Notes: a model not told the origin generated them from the sequence alone. A DNA stretch of 64,000 nt from Pseudomonas sp. FP1742 (GCF_030687145.1 NZ_CP117460.1:5270001-5334000), one strand, 5' to 3'; positions 28,052 to 37,728 are shown, counted from the first letter of the stretch. Program-made: numbers and translations.

Positions 28052-28648
28052 ATGGCTTTCGAATTGCCGCCGCTGCCTTACGCGCACAATGCCCTGCAGC
28101 CGCACATTTCAGAGGAAACTCTGCAATACCACCACGACAAGCATCACAACACCTATGTCGTGAACCTGAACAACCTGGTGCCAGGCACCGAGTTCGAAGG
28201 CAAGACCCTGGAAGAAATCGTCAAGACTTCCTCGGGCGGTATCTTCAACAACGCCGCTCAGGTCTGGAATCACACTTTCTACTGGAACTGCCTGGCGCCA
28301 AACGCCGGCGGTCAACCAACCGGCGCGCTGGCTGATGCCATCAACGCAGCCTTCGGTTCGTTCGACAAGTTCAAGGAAGAGTTCAGCAAGACGTCCATCG
28401 GCACCTTCGGTTCCGGCTGGGGCTGGCTGGTGAAAAAGGCTGACGGTTCCCTGGCCCTGGCCAGCACCATCGGCGCCGGCAACCCGCTGACCAGCGGCGA
28501 CACCCCGCTGCTGACCTGCGACGTCTGGGAACACGCTTACTACATCGACTACCGCAACCTGCGTCCGAAGTACGTCGAAGCGTTCTGGAACCTGGTCAAC
28601 TGGAAATTCGTGGCTGAGCAGTTCGAAGGCAAAACCTTCACCGCTTAA
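28052..28648 (+). CDS. sodB: Iron superoxide dismutase
   Basis: A 198-residue cytosolic Fe-SOD that disproportionates superoxide. Metal ligands are visible: His27 (LQYHHDKHH), the second His in NHTFYWNCL, and Asp and His in [16 protein letters not shown] precedes the ATG and a terminator follows. The order argO-sodB-bifA is as in P. aeruginosa. In Pseudomonas sodB is positively affected by iron through small RNAs; no sRNA gene is visible here. Confidence 0.97.
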   Translation: MAFELPPLPYAHNALQPHISEETLQYHHDKHHNTYVVNLNNLVPGTEFEGKTLEEIVKTSSGGIFNNAAQVWNHTFYWNCLAPNAGGQPTGALADAINAAFGSFDKFKEEFSKTSIGTFGSGWGWLVKKADGSLALASTIGAGNPLTSGDTPLLTCDVWEHAYYIDYRNLRPKYVEAFWNLVNWKFVAEQFEGKTFTA

Positions 28649-28665
28649 GCTTCGCGCCAGTCAAG

Positions 28666-28696
28666 AAACCCGGCTTTTATGCCGGGTTTTTTATGC
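28666..28696 (+). terminator. sodB terminator
   Basis: AAACCCGGC (28666-28674) pairs with GCCGGGTTT (28681-28689), followed by TTTTT. Confidence 0.92.
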
Positions 28697-28990
28697 CATC
28701 GAAAATCCGTACGTGGGGTGTGCTTTCCCACAACGCGAGCCGCATTCGTCCTCTTGCCCCCACAGCACAGCGGTCTAACATCAACACAAGGAAAAATTGC
28801 CTCAACCTCCTCAAGTTGAAGGCCCCGACAACCGACACAGTGTTAATAGGGCAAATACTCCAAACAGAAGCCTATCGGCCAGGGCTACCGGCAATATCCC
28901 CCGGGTTGGATTGTCCCTTTGACTGCCATCACGGGATTGCCAATACTCATGGCAACTTGACGCTACCCGCACGGAACAAGGAATAACCCT
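28697..28990 (+). promoter_or_regulatory. Intergenic leader upstream of bifA
   Basis: No credible gene is visible in these 294 bases. The start of bifA is a TTG at 28991 with AAGGA about 8 bases upstream; the promoter must lie in this stretch but I could not fix it. Confidence 0.4.
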
Positions 28991-31042
28991 TTGAAGCTGG
29001 AACTCAAGAACAGCTTGTCGGTGAAGTTGCTTCGGGTCGTGCTCCTGTCGGCATTGATCGTCGGCGTGGTCTTGAGCTGCGCACAGATTGTTTTCGATGC
29101 CTATAAAACACGTCAGGCGGTTGCCAACGATGCCCAGCGCATCCTCGACATGTTTCGCGACCCCTCGACCCAGGCCGTCTACAGCCTGGACCGGGAAATG
29201 GGCATGCAGGTGATCGAAGGCCTGTTCCAGGACGCCGCCGTGCGCAAGGCCTCCATCGGCCACCCCAATGAAGCGATGCTGGCGCAAAAATCCCGCGAGT
29301 TGCAGCATTCCCACAGCCGCTGGCTGACCGACCTGATCCTCGGCCAGGAACGCACCTTCACCACCCAACTGGTGGGGCGCGGCCCCTACAGCGAATACTA
29401 CGGCGACCTGAGCATTACCCTCGACACCGCCACCTACGGGCAGAGCTTCATTGTCAGCTCGGTGATCATCTTCATCTCTGGCGTATTGCGCGCCATGGCC
29501 ATGTCCCTGGTGCTGTATCTGGTCTATCACTGGCTGCTGACCAAGCCGCTGTCGCGGATCATCGAGCACCTGACCGAAATCAACCCGGACCGCCCCAGCG
29601 CCCACAAGATTCCGCAACTCAAGGGCCATGAGAGAAACGAGCTGGGCATCTGGATCAACACCGCCAATCAGTTGCTCGAATCCATCGAGCGCAACACTCA
29701 CCTGCGCCACGAAGCGGAAAACAGCCTGCTGCGCATGGCCCAGTACGACTTTCTCACTGGTCTGCCGAACCGTCAGCAATTGCAGCAACAGCTGGACAAG
29801 ATTCTTGTCGATGCCGGCAAATTGCAGCGCCGGGTCGCGGTGTTGTGTGTCGGGCTCGATGATTTCAAAGGTGTCAACGAACAGTTCAGCTACCAGACCG
29901 GCGACCAATTGCTGCTGGCCCTGGCCGATCGCCTGCGCGCTCACAGCGGCCGCCTCGGCGCCCTCGCCCGTTTAGGCGGCGACCAGTTCGCGCTGGTCCA
30001 GGCCGACATCGAACAACCCTACGAAGCCGCCGAACTGGCCCAAAGCATTCTCGATGATCTGGAAGCGGCGTTCGCCCTCGATCATCAGGAAATCCGCCTG
30101 CGCGCCACCATCGGCATCACCCTGTTCCCCGAAGACGGTGACAGCACCGAGAAGCTGCTGCAGAAAGCCGAGCAGACCATGACCTTGGCCAAGACGCGCT
30201 CGCGCAACCGCTATCAGTTCTATATCGCCAGCGTCGACACGGAAATGCGGCGGCGTCGCGAGCTGGAAAAAGACCTGCGCGACGCCTTGATCCGCGACCA
30301 GTTCTACCTCGTCTACCAGCCGCAGATCAGCTACCGCGATCATCGCGTGGTAGGTGTCGAGGCGTTGATTCGCTGGCAGCATCCCGAGCATGGGCTGGTG
30401 CCACCGGACCTGTTCATCCCGCTGGCCGAGCAGAACGGCACCATCATTGCCATTGGCGAATGGGTGCTGGACCAGGCCTGCAAACAACTGCGCGAGTGGC
30501 ACGATCAGGGCTTCGTCGACCTGCGCATGGCGGTGAACCTGTCCACCGTGCAATTGCACCACGCCGAGTTGCCGCGGGTGGTCAACAACCTGCTGCAGAT
30601 ATACCGCCTGCCACCACGCAGCCTGGAGCTGGAAGTCACCGAAACCGGCCTGATGGAAGACATCAGCACCGCCGCCCAGCATCTGCTGAGCCTGCGTCGC
30701 TCCGGCGCACTGATTGCCATCGACGACTTCGGCACCGGCTATTCGTCATTGAGCTATCTGAAAAGCCTGCCGCTGGACAAGATCAAGATCGACAAAAGCT
30801 TCGTTCAGGACCTGCTCGATGACGACGACGATGCGACCATCGTCCGGGCCATCATCCAGCTGGGCAAGAGCCTGGGCATGCAGGTGATTGCCGAAGGCGT
30901 GGAAACCGCCGAGCAAGAGGCCTACATCATCTCCGAAGGCTGCCACGAAGGTCAGGGCTATCACTACAGCAAACCGCTGCCGGCACGGGAATTGAGTGCC
31001 TACCTCAAGCAGGCCCAGCGCAGTAACGCGGCCATCCTCTGA
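28991..31042 (+). CDS. bifA: Cyclic-di-GMP phosphodiesterase with degenerate GGDEF (BifA)
   Basis: A 683-residue inner-membrane enzyme that hydrolyses c-di-GMP and so favours motility over biofilm. Order: TM1 (about 14-34), periplasmic part (about 40-150), TM2 (about 153-180), HAMP-like linker, GGDEF domain whose signature is GGDQF (329-333), and an EAL domain with intact EALIRW (457-462), DDFGTGYSSL and EGVET. The altered GGDQF box with an intact EAL domain and the position after sodB match P. aeruginosa BifA, where phosphodiesterase activity is established. The start is TTG. Confidence 0.93.
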   Translation: MKLELKNSLSVKLLRVVLLSALIVGVVLSCAQIVFDAYKTRQAVANDAQRILDMFRDPSTQAVYSLDREMGMQVIEGLFQDAAVRKASIGHPNEAMLAQKSRELQHSHSRWLTDLILGQERTFTTQLVGRGPYSEYYGDLSITLDTATYGQSFIVSSVIIFISGVLRAMAMSLVLYLVYHWLLTKPLSRIIEHLTEINPDRPSAHKIPQLKGHERNELGIWINTANQLLESIERNTHLRHEAENSLLRMAQYDFLTGLPNRQQLQQQLDKILVDAGKLQRRVAVLCVGLDDFKGVNEQFSYQTGDQLLLALADRLRAHSGRLGALARLGGDQFALVQADIEQPYEAAELAQSILDDLEAAFALDHQEIRLRATIGITLFPEDGDSTEKLLQKAEQTMTLAKTRSRNRYQFYIASVDTEMRRRRELEKDLRDALIRDQFYLVYQPQISYRDHRVVGVEALIRWQHPEHGLVPPDLFIPLAEQNGTIIAIGEWVLDQACKQLREWHDQGFVDLRMAVNLSTVQLHHAELPRVVNNLLQIYRLPPRSLELEVTETGLMEDISTAAQHLLSLRRSGALIAIDDFGTGYSSLSYLKSLPLDKIKIDKSFVQDLLDDDDDATIVRAIIQLGKSLGMQVIAEGVETAEQEAYIISEGCHEGQGYHYSKPLPARELSAYLKQAQRSNAAIL

Positions 31043-31054
31043 AACAATGCAGCC

Positions 31055-31100
31055 TTTGTAGCAGCTGGCGCAGCCTGCTGCTACAAGGCTGCGATCTTTT
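31055..31100. repeat. Small palindromic repeat (TGTAGCAGC class)
   Basis: TTTGTAGCAGCTGGCGCAGC pairs with GCTGCTACAA; a different extragenic repeat class from the common REP. A fragment (CTGTAGCAGCTG) recurs near 36506. Confidence 0.7.
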
Positions 31101-31158
31101 GATCTGCGGCCTGACACGCCCGTGAATAAGAAATATTTACAGGCGCAACCCTTTACAG

Positions 31159-31181
31159 ATAATGCGAAAGATTTGCATTAT
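31159..31181 (+). promoter_or_regulatory. Probable Fur site upstream of icmP
   Basis: ATAATGC (31159-31165) and GCATTAT (31175-31181) form an inverted repeat with a nine-base AT-rich centre, resembling Fur boxes built from GATAAT units. It lies about 60-80 bases before the start codon of the imelysin gene; imelysin genes are commonly iron-regulated. Confidence 0.5.
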
Positions 31182-31241
31182 GTCGCAGTTTTGCGCGCCG
31201 CCCGTGCGCGCCCAATCCATCACCGAAGCAGGATGTTTGCC

Positions 31242-32585
31242 ATGATTCGTATGCCTCTGGCCACCGCCAGTCTGCTGGCCATCGCTATTTCCCTCGCCGG
31301 TTGCGGCGAAGGCAAAGACAAGGCTGTCGCTCAACAAGCGCCGACTCCGGCCGCCAGCACCGCTGCCCCGGCTGCACCTGCTGCCACCGGTAAAGTCGAC
31401 GAAGCCGCCGCCAAGGCTGTGGTCGCGCACTACGCCGACATGGTCTTTGCCGTTTACAGCGATGCCGAATCCACCGCAAAAACCCTGCAAACCGCCGTCG
31501 ACGCATTCCTCGCCAAGCCGAACGCCGACACACTCAAAGCCGCAAGGGCTGCCTGGGTCGCGGCCCGCGTGCCTTACCTGCAGAGCGAAGTGTTCCGCTT
31601 CGGCAACACCATCATCGACGACTGGGAAGGCCAGGTGAACGCCTGGCCACTGGACGAGGGCCTGATCGACTACGTCGACAAATCCTACGAACACGCACTG
31701 GGTAACCCGGGCGCCACCGCCAACATCATCGCCAACACCCAGGTTCAGGTCGGCGAAGACAAGGTCGACGTGCAAGACATCACCCCGGAAAAACTCGCCA
31801 GCCTTAACGAGCTGGGCGGTTCCGAGGCCAACGTTGCCACCGGCTACCACGCCATCGAATTCCTGCTCTGGGGCCAGGACCTGAACGGCACCGGCCCTGG
31901 TGCCGGCAACCGTCCAGCCTCCGACTACCTGGAAGGCAAAGGTGCCACCGGCGGTCACAATGATCGTCGTCGCGCCTACTTGAAATCCGTGACCCAACTG
32001 CTGGTCAACGACCTGGAAGAAATGGTCGGCAACTGGAAGCCGAACGTGGCCGACAACTACCGCGCCACCCTGGAAGCGGAACCGGCTGAATCCGGCCTGC
32101 GCAAAATGCTGTTCGGCATGGGCAGCCTGTCCTTGGGCGAACTGGCGGGCGAGCGCATGAAGGTTTCCCTGGAAGCCAACTCCCCGGAAGACGAACAGGA
32201 TTGCTTCAGCGACAACACCCACAACTCGCATTTCTACGACGCCAAAGGCGTGCGTAACGTGTACCTGGGCGAATACACCCGCGTCGACGGCACCAAAATG
32301 ACCGGCGCCAGCCTGTCGTCCCTGGTGGCCAAGGCCGACCCGGCTGCCGACACCACGCTGAAAGCCGACCTGGCGGCGACCGAAGCCAAGATCCAGGTCA
32401 TGGTCGACCACGCCAACAAGGGTGAACACTACGACCAACTGATCGCCGCTGGTAACACCGCTGGCAACCAGATCGTGCGCGACGCCATTGCCTCGCTGGT
32501 CAAGCAGACCGGTTCGATCGAAGCCGCAGCCGGCAAACTGGGTATCAGTGACCTGAACCCGGACAATGCTGATCACGAGTTCTGA
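31242..32585 (+). CDS. icmP: Imelysin-family lipoprotein (IcmP-like, peptidase M75 fold)
   Basis: A 447-residue exported lipoprotein (lipobox LAGC after MIRMPLATASLLAIAISLAG). An Ala/Pro-rich linker follows, then the imelysin domain with the HxxE motif in GYHAIEFLLWGQ. P. aeruginosa IcmP (insulin-cleaving metalloproteinase) is the orthologue by position and domain. A role in iron-related processes is supported by the Fur-like site upstream and by the neighbouring cytochrome/imelysin genes. ATG at 31242 is chosen for AGGA spacing; an ATG 9 bases earlier is possible. Confidence 0.9.
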   Translation: MIRMPLATASLLAIAISLAGCGEGKDKAVAQQAPTPAASTAAPAAPAATGKVDEAAAKAVVAHYADMVFAVYSDAESTAKTLQTAVDAFLAKPNADTLKAARAAWVAARVPYLQSEVFRFGNTIIDDWEGQVNAWPLDEGLIDYVDKSYEHALGNPGATANIIANTQVQVGEDKVDVQDITPEKLASLNELGGSEANVATGYHAIEFLLWGQDLNGTGPGAGNRPASDYLEGKGATGGHNDRRRAYLKSVTQLLVNDLEEMVGNWKPNVADNYRATLEAEPAESGLRKMLFGMGSLSLGELAGERMKVSLEANSPEDEQDCFSDNTHNSHFYDAKGVRNVYLGEYTRVDGTKMTGASLSSLVAKADPAADTTLKADLAATEAKIQVMVDHANKGEHYDQLIAAGNTAGNQIVRDAIASLVKQTGSIEAAAGKLGISDLNPDNADHEF

Positions 32586-32607
32586 TCAACGCTGGCTGAG
32601 TGAATAG

Positions 32608-32634
32608 AAAGGCGACCTTCGGGTCGCCTTTTTT
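32608..32634 (+). terminator. icmP terminator
   Basis: GGCGACC (32611-32617), TTCG loop, GGTCGCC (32622-32628) and a run of T. Confidence 0.93.
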
Positions 32635-32657
32635 GGTCTGCCCTACCGCAGATCAAA

Positions 32658-32751
32658 ATGTGGGAGCGGGCTTGCTCGCGAAGGCGGTGTGTCAGGCAAC
32701 ATTGATGTCGACTGACACTCCCTCTTCGCGAGCAAGCCCGCTCCCACATTG
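32658..32751. repeat. Paired REP element
   Basis: REP pair between icmP and the di-haem oxidoreductase gene. Confidence 0.9.
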
Positions 32752-32788
32752 GATCGCGCTGAGAGTTATTGCCTCACATCAAGCAAAC

Positions 32789-32805
32789 GATAATTCCTCT
32801 TATTC
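32789..32805 (+). promoter_or_regulatory. Possible second Fur-like site
   Basis: GATAATTCCTCTTATTC keeps both outer half-sites (GATAAT ... TTATTC) of a Fur box but matches the full consensus only in part. It lies about 60 bases before the start of the next operon. Confidence 0.3.
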
Positions 32806-32864
32806 AAACTCCCCTGCCCTGTTAGACTTTGCGCCCTTGTTTTGCTCGCCTTGCAGGATGTCCG

Positions 32865-34292
32865 ATGCCCTCGCTGCCTCTTCGTTTGTCTGCACTGTTG
32901 CTGGCCCTGGGCCTGAGTGCCTGCGATGATGCCCCGCGTTTCACCCAGGCCGAACCCGGGGAAGCCCGGTCTGGTGGCAGCGCGACCGTGCGCAAGACCG
33001 ATCAGAACGCATTCTCCTTGCCTTCAGCCAATCTGCCGCCGTCACGGCGCGTCGATTTCAGCGTCGGCAATAGCTTCTTTCGCAGCCCCTGGGTGATTGC
33101 GCCGTCGACCACCACCGCCCGCGATGGCCTCGGCCCGCTGTTCAATACCAACGCCTGCCAGAACTGCCACATCAAGGACGGGCGCGGTCATCCACCGACG
33201 CCCGATGCGCCGAACGCGGTGTCGATGCTGGTACGCCTGTCGATTCCTGATGCGCCAGCCTACGCCAAGGTCATCGAACAACTGGGCGTGGTGCCGGAGC
33301 CAGTCTACGGCGGCCAGCTCCAGGACATGTCGGTGCCCGGCGTCGCCCCGGAAGGCAAGGTGCGCGTCGATTACACGCCGGTCCCGGTACGCTTCAAGGA
33401 CGGCAGCGAAATCGAGTTGCGCAAGCCGACCTTGCAGATCACCCAACTCGGCTATGGCCCGATGCACCCCGACACACGCTTCTCGGCACGTATCGCACCG
33501 CCAATGATCGGCCTGGGCTTGCTTGAAGCGATCCCCGACGAAGCCATCCTCGCCAATGCCCAGGCCCAGGCCCGGGAGAAAAACGGCATCGCCGGGCGGC
33601 CGAACCGGGTCTGGGATGACGCTCAGCAGAAGACTGTTCTCGGGCGCTTTGGCTGGAAGGCCGGGCAACCGAACCTCAATCAGCAGAACGTTCATGCGTT
33701 CTCTGGCGATATGGGCCTGACGACCAGCCTGAGGCCTATTGATGACTGCACCGACGCCCAAACTGCTTGCAAGCAGGCGCCCAACGGCAATGGCCCGGAT
33801 GGCGAGCCGGAAGTCAGCGACAACATTCTGCGTCTGGTACTGTTCTACAGCCGTAACCTCGCCGTGCCGGCCCGTCGCGACGTCGGCGCACCGCAGGTGC
33901 TGGCCGGCAAGAATCTGTTTTTCCAGGCCGGATGCCAGTCCTGTCACACCCCTCAATACACCACCGCCACCAACGCCGCGGAACCTGAATTGGCCAATCA
34001 AGTGATTCGCCCTTACAGCGACCTGCTGCTGCACGACATGGGCGACGGTCTGGCCGACAACCGCAGCGAATTCCAGGCCAGCGGCCGCGACTGGCGCACG
34101 CCGCCGTTGTGGGGCATCGGCCTGACGCAGACGGTCAGCGGCCACACCCAGTTTTTGCATGACGGTCGCGCCCGCAACCTGCTCGAAGCCGTGCTCTGGC
34201 ATGGCGGCGAGGCAAAAGCGGCGCAGCAACAGGTTTTGTCTTTCAACGCCGAGCAGCGCGCGGCGTTGCTGGCGTTTTTGAATTCCCTTTAA
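32865..34292 (+). CDS. Di-haem cytochrome c oxidoreductase lipoprotein
   Basis: A 475-residue lipoprotein (lipobox LSAC in LRLSALLLALGLSACDD) with two CxxCH haem sites, CQNCH in the first third and CQSCH near residue 365, a layout of the di-haem oxidoreductase (thiol oxidoreductase-like, COG3488) family. It would be anchored in the envelope and transfer electrons. Followed 27 bases later by a second imelysin gene, with which it probably forms an operon. Its partner and substrate are unknown. Confidence 0.88.
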   Translation: MPSLPLRLSALLLALGLSACDDAPRFTQAEPGEARSGGSATVRKTDQNAFSLPSANLPPSRRVDFSVGNSFFRSPWVIAPSTTTARDGLGPLFNTNACQNCHIKDGRGHPPTPDAPNAVSMLVRLSIPDAPAYAKVIEQLGVVPEPVYGGQLQDMSVPGVAPEGKVRVDYTPVPVRFKDGSEIELRKPTLQITQLGYGPMHPDTRFSARIAPPMIGLGLLEAIPDEAILANAQAQAREKNGIAGRPNRVWDDAQQKTVLGRFGWKAGQPNLNQQNVHAFSGDMGLTTSLRPIDDCTDAQTACKQAPNGNGPDGEPEVSDNILRLVLFYSRNLAVPARRDVGAPQVLAGKNLFFQAGCQSCHTPQYTTATNAAEPELANQVIRPYSDLLLHDMGDGLADNRSEFQASGRDWRTPPLWGIGLTQTVSGHTQFLHDGRARNLLEAVLWHGGEAKAAQQQVLSFNAEQRAALLAFLNSL

Positions 34293-34319
34293 TACGTATT
34301 CCTTCAGCGGGAGCCCGAC

Positions 34320-35384
34320 ATGTTCCGTCCCAAATTGTTGTTCACCAGCCTTGCCGCCCTCGCCCTGGGCGCCTGTTCGCCCCAGGATCCGCAAGCGGTC
34401 ACCTCGGCGGCCATCGCCAAGCAAGTGATCCTGCCGAGCTACAGTCGTTGGGTGGAAGCCGACCGGCAATTGGCGGTCAGCGCCTTGGCGTTTTGCCAGG
34501 GCAAGGAAACCCTGGACACCGCCCGTGCCGACTTCCTGCACGCGCAGAAAGCCTGGGCCGAGCTGCAACCGCTGCTGATCGGGCCACTGGCCGAGGGTAA
34601 CCGTTCGTGGCAGGTGCAGTTCTGGCCGGACAAAAAAAACCTCGTGGGCCGTCAGGTCGAGCAACTGGTTACCGCGCAGCCGCAGATCGATGCCGCCGCC
34701 CTGGCCAAGTCCAGCGTCGTGGTTCAGGGCCTCTCGGCTTATGAATACATCCTGTTCGACAGCAAGATCGACATGGCCGACAGCGCTCAGAAAGCCAAAT
34801 ACTGCCCGCTGCTGACCGCCATCGGCGAACGTCAGAAGCAACTGGCCGAAGAGATCCTGTCACGCTGGAACACCAACGACGGCATGCTCGCGCAGATGAG
34901 CAAGTTCCCCAACCAGCGCTACGCCGACTCCCACGAAGCGATCGCCGATCTGCTGCGTGTGCAGGTCACCGCGCTCGACACCCTGAAGAAAAAACTCGGC
35001 ACGCCGATGGGCCGTCAGAGCAAGGGCATGCCACAGCCATTCCAGGCCGATGCCTGGCGCAGCCAATCGTCGCTCAAAAGCCTGGAAGCCAGCCTGAGCG
35101 CGGCGCAAACCGTCTGGGTCGGTGTCGACAACAAAGGCCTGCGCGGTCTGTTGCCGAGTGAACAAAAACCGTTGGCCGACAAGATCGACGCGGCCTACGC
35201 AGCGTCCCTGAAACTGCTTGCCGGCAACCAGCGCTCGCTGACCGACATGCTCACCGACGATGCCGGCCGCCAACAGCTCAGCGCCATCTATGACAGCCTC
35301 AACGCGGTCCATCGCCTGCACGAAGGCGAACTGGCCAAGGCGCTGGGCATCCAACTGGGCTTCAACGCCAACGACGGTGACTGA
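34320..35384 (+). CDS. Second imelysin-family lipoprotein
   Basis: A 354-residue lipoprotein (MFRPKLLFTSLAALALGAC, lipobox LGAC). The imelysin fold is seen in VTSAAIAKQVILPSYSRWVE and the C-terminal LNAVHRLHEGELAKALGI. The motif position that carries HxxE in IcmP reads SAYE here, so the His is missing and this paralogue may have a different or no metal site. Its stop overlaps the start of the next gene. Confidence 0.87.
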   Translation: MFRPKLLFTSLAALALGACSPQDPQAVTSAAIAKQVILPSYSRWVEADRQLAVSALAFCQGKETLDTARADFLHAQKAWAELQPLLIGPLAEGNRSWQVQFWPDKKNLVGRQVEQLVTAQPQIDAAALAKSSVVVQGLSAYEYILFDSKIDMADSAQKAKYCPLLTAIGERQKQLAEEILSRWNTNDGMLAQMSKFPNQRYADSHEAIADLLRVQVTALDTLKKKLGTPMGRQSKGMPQPFQADAWRSQSSLKSLEASLSAAQTVWVGVDNKGLRGLLPSEQKPLADKIDAAYAASLKLLAGNQRSLTDMLTDDAGRQQLSAIYDSLNAVHRLHEGELAKALGIQLGFNANDGD

Positions 35385-36496
35385 TGAGGGCAAGTGCCAT
35401 GCTGCGACGCCAGGCTCTGACGTTAGGGAGTTTGCTGCTGGGTGCGGTGACACTGGGCGGCTGGACGCTGTTCAAGCACAAGGACAAAAGCCCGCTGCTG
35501 CTCTCGGCGCGGGACGACGCTGACGGCAAGCACTATGCCGTCGGTTATCGGCTGGACGGCACCCGAGTGTTTGCCACCCGGGTCGGCCAGCGCTGCCACG
35601 ACATCATCAACCACCCGACGCTGCCGATCGCGCTGTTCGTCGCCCGGCGTCCGGGCACCGAGAGCTATCTGATCGACCTGCGCGACGGCACGCTGCTGCA
35701 AACCGTGACGTCGCAGCCGAACCGACACTTCTACGGGCACGCGGTAATTCACCAGAGCGGCGACTGGCTGTACGCCACCGAGAACGACACTACCGATCCG
35801 GGCCGTGGCCTGCTCGGTGTGTATAAGTTCGAAGGTGAGCGTCTGGTGCACAGCGGCGAGATTTCCACCCACGGCGTCGGCCCGCATCAGGTGTCGTGGA
35901 TGCCCGACGGCGAGACGCTGGTGGTGGCCAACGGCGGCATTCGCACCGAAGCCGAAAGCCGGGTCGAGATGAACCTCAACGCCATGGAACCCAGCCTGGT
36001 GCTGATGCAACGCGACGGCACGCTGCTGAGCAAGGAAACGCTGGCCCAGCAGATGAATAGCGTGCGGCACTTGGGGATTGCCAGCGATGGCACCATCGTC
36101 GCCGGTCAGCAGTTCATGGGCGATGCACACGAATCATCGGAGCTACTGGCAATCAAGCGTCCCGGTCAACCGTTCGTGGCCTTCCCGGTGCCCGAACATC
36201 AGCTGCAGGCCATGGGGCATTACACCGCCAGCGTGGCCGTGCACAGCGAATTGCGCCTGGTCGCCCTGACCGCGCCGCGAGGCAACCGGTTTTTTATCTG
36301 GGACCTGGACAGCGGTGAAGTACGCCTGGATGCGCCACTGCCCGATTGCGCCGGTGTCGGGGCCGTGGCCGACGGATTTGTCGTGACCTCCGGTCAAGGC
36401 CGTTGCCGGTTCTACGATTGTCGCCAGACAAACCTTGTCGCAAAACCGCTGGAATTGCCTGCGGGGCTCTGGGACAACCACCTTCACCTGATCTGA
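35384..36496 (+). CDS. DUF1513-type beta-propeller-like exported protein
   Basis: A 370-residue protein with an N-terminal Tat-like signal (MLRRQALTLGSLLLGAVTLG) and repeated blade-like units (GHAVIHQSGDWLYATEND, HQVSWMPDGETLVVANGG) as in DUF1513 proteins. The start overlaps the upstream stop (TGATG); an ATG 15 bases later (MLRRQ) is an alternative. It is the last gene of the di-haem/imelysin operon, a set conserved in pseudomonads and probably linked to iron, but individual function is unknown. Confidence 0.82.
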   Translation: MRASAMLRRQALTLGSLLLGAVTLGGWTLFKHKDKSPLLLSARDDADGKHYAVGYRLDGTRVFATRVGQRCHDIINHPTLPIALFVARRPGTESYLIDLRDGTLLQTVTSQPNRHFYGHAVIHQSGDWLYATENDTTDPGRGLLGVYKFEGERLVHSGEISTHGVGPHQVSWMPDGETLVVANGGIRTEAESRVEMNLNAMEPSLVLMQRDGTLLSKETLAQQMNSVRHLGIASDGTIVAGQQFMGDAHESSELLAIKRPGQPFVAFPVPEHQLQAMGHYTASVAVHSELRLVALTAPRGNRFFIWDLDSGEVRLDAPLPDCAGVGAVADGFVVTSGQGRCRFYDCRQTNLVAKPLELPAGLWDNHLHLI

Positions 36497-36585
36497 ACAC
36501 GCAACCTGTAGCAGCTGGAATCCCCCTCATACTCGGAGTAATGTTCCCGCCTGTCTCACCTGATTTTCTCCAAGGAAATGGAAAT

Positions 36586-37728
36586 ATGCTGCGTCGCCGC
36601 ATGCTGATCATGTTGGGTGTTGTTCTGCTGATCGTGCTGGCCCTGGCCGGTTACAAAGCCTTCTCCATCTACACGATGATGAAGGGATTCTCCGTGCCGA
36701 AACCGCCGATCAGCGTCGCCGTGGCCACCGCCACCGAACGTCCGTGGCAAAGCCGTTTGCCCACGGTCGGCACCCTCACGGCGCTGCAAGGGGTCGACCT
36801 GAGCCTGGAGGTCGACGGCACCGTCAAGGAAGTTCAGTTCGAGTCAGGACAGAAGGTCAAGGCCGGCCAGCCGCTGCTGCAACTCGACAGCGCCGTGGAA
36901 ACCGCCCTGCTGGCAACCGCCCAGGCCGACCTGGGACTGGCGCAACTGGATTACGGTCGCGGCAGCCAACTGGTGGGCAGCCAGGCTATTTCCAAAGGTG
37001 AGTTCGACCGACTCTCGGCGGTATTGCAAAAGAGCCGGGCCACGGTCAATCAGCTCAAGGCGGCGCTGGAGAAAAAACGTATCCTCGCACCGTTCAGCGG
37101 GACCATCGGTATTCGTCAGGTAGACGTCGGCGACTACGTGGCCAGCGGCACGATGATCGCCACCCTGCAAGACCTCAGCAGCCTCTACGTCGACTTCTTT
37201 GTACCCGAGCAGGCCGTCCCGAAGATCACCCTCGGCCAATCGGTACAGGTCATCGTCTCGGCCTATCCGACAGAGACTTTCCCCGGCACCGTCAGCGCGA
37301 TCAACCCCAAGGTCGAGAGCAGTACCCGCAACGTGCTGGTGCGCGCGACCCTGGCCAACCCCGATGGCAAACTGCTGCCGGGAATGTTCGCCAGCCTGCA
37401 GGTGCTGTTGCCTGATCCGCAGCCGCACATCGTCGTGCCTGAGAGCGCGATCACCTACACCCTTTATGGCAACTCGCTGTACGTCGTCGCGCAGAAAAAG
37501 GCCGAAGACGGCAGCCTCGAAAAAGACGACAAGGGCGAGCCGGTTCTGATCGCCGAACGCCGCTTCATCGAAACCGGCGAGCGTCGAGAGGGGATGGTCA
37601 TGATTGTCAAAGGTGTGCAGAACGGCGAAAAAGTGGTCACCGCCGGCCAGATCAAACTGGATAACGGGGTGCACATCGCGATCAGCGACGACAAGACCCT
37701 AGCCGAGAAGAACAGTCAGCCGCGCTGA
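36586..37728 (+). CDS. mexV: RND efflux periplasmic adaptor (MexV-like)
   Basis: A 380-residue membrane-fusion protein linking the RND pump to an outer-membrane channel. N-terminal membrane anchor (MLIMLGVVLLIVLALAGYKAF), lipoyl halves VDLSLEVDGTVKEVQFESGQ and RILAPFSGTIGIRQVDVGDY, short hairpin between them and a beta-barrel with GMFASLQVLLP. AAGGA precedes the ATG. Order after the imelysin cluster and before orf222-colSR is that of mexVW in P. aeruginosa; the name is by synteny and family. Confidence 0.85.
   Translation: MLRRRMLIMLGVVLLIVLALAGYKAFSIYTMMKGFSVPKPPISVAVATATERPWQSRLPTVGTLTALQGVDLSLEVDGTVKEVQFESGQKVKAGQPLLQLDSAVETALLATAQADLGLAQLDYGRGSQLVGSQAISKGEFDRLSAVLQKSRATVNQLKAALEKKRILAPFSGTIGIRQVDVGDYVASGTMIATLQDLSSLYVDFFVPEQAVPKITLGQSVQVIVSAYPTETFPGTVSAINPKVESSTRNVLVRATLANPDGKLLPGMFASLQVLLPDPQPHIVVPESAITYTLYGNSLYVVAQKKAEDGSLEKDDKGEPVLIAERRFIETGERREGMVMIVKGVQNGEKVVTAGQIKLDNGVHIAISDDKTLAEKNSQPR

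Noticed and set aside
28811..29944. Leftward 377-codon frame opposite the bifA start
   Set aside because: Overlaps the BifA sensor region and has no recognisable domain.
33042..34841. Long leftward open frame (599 codons) opposite the di-haem oxidoreductase and imelysin genes
   Set aside because: The other strand has CxxCH sites and lipoboxes in the right places; this one has no motif.
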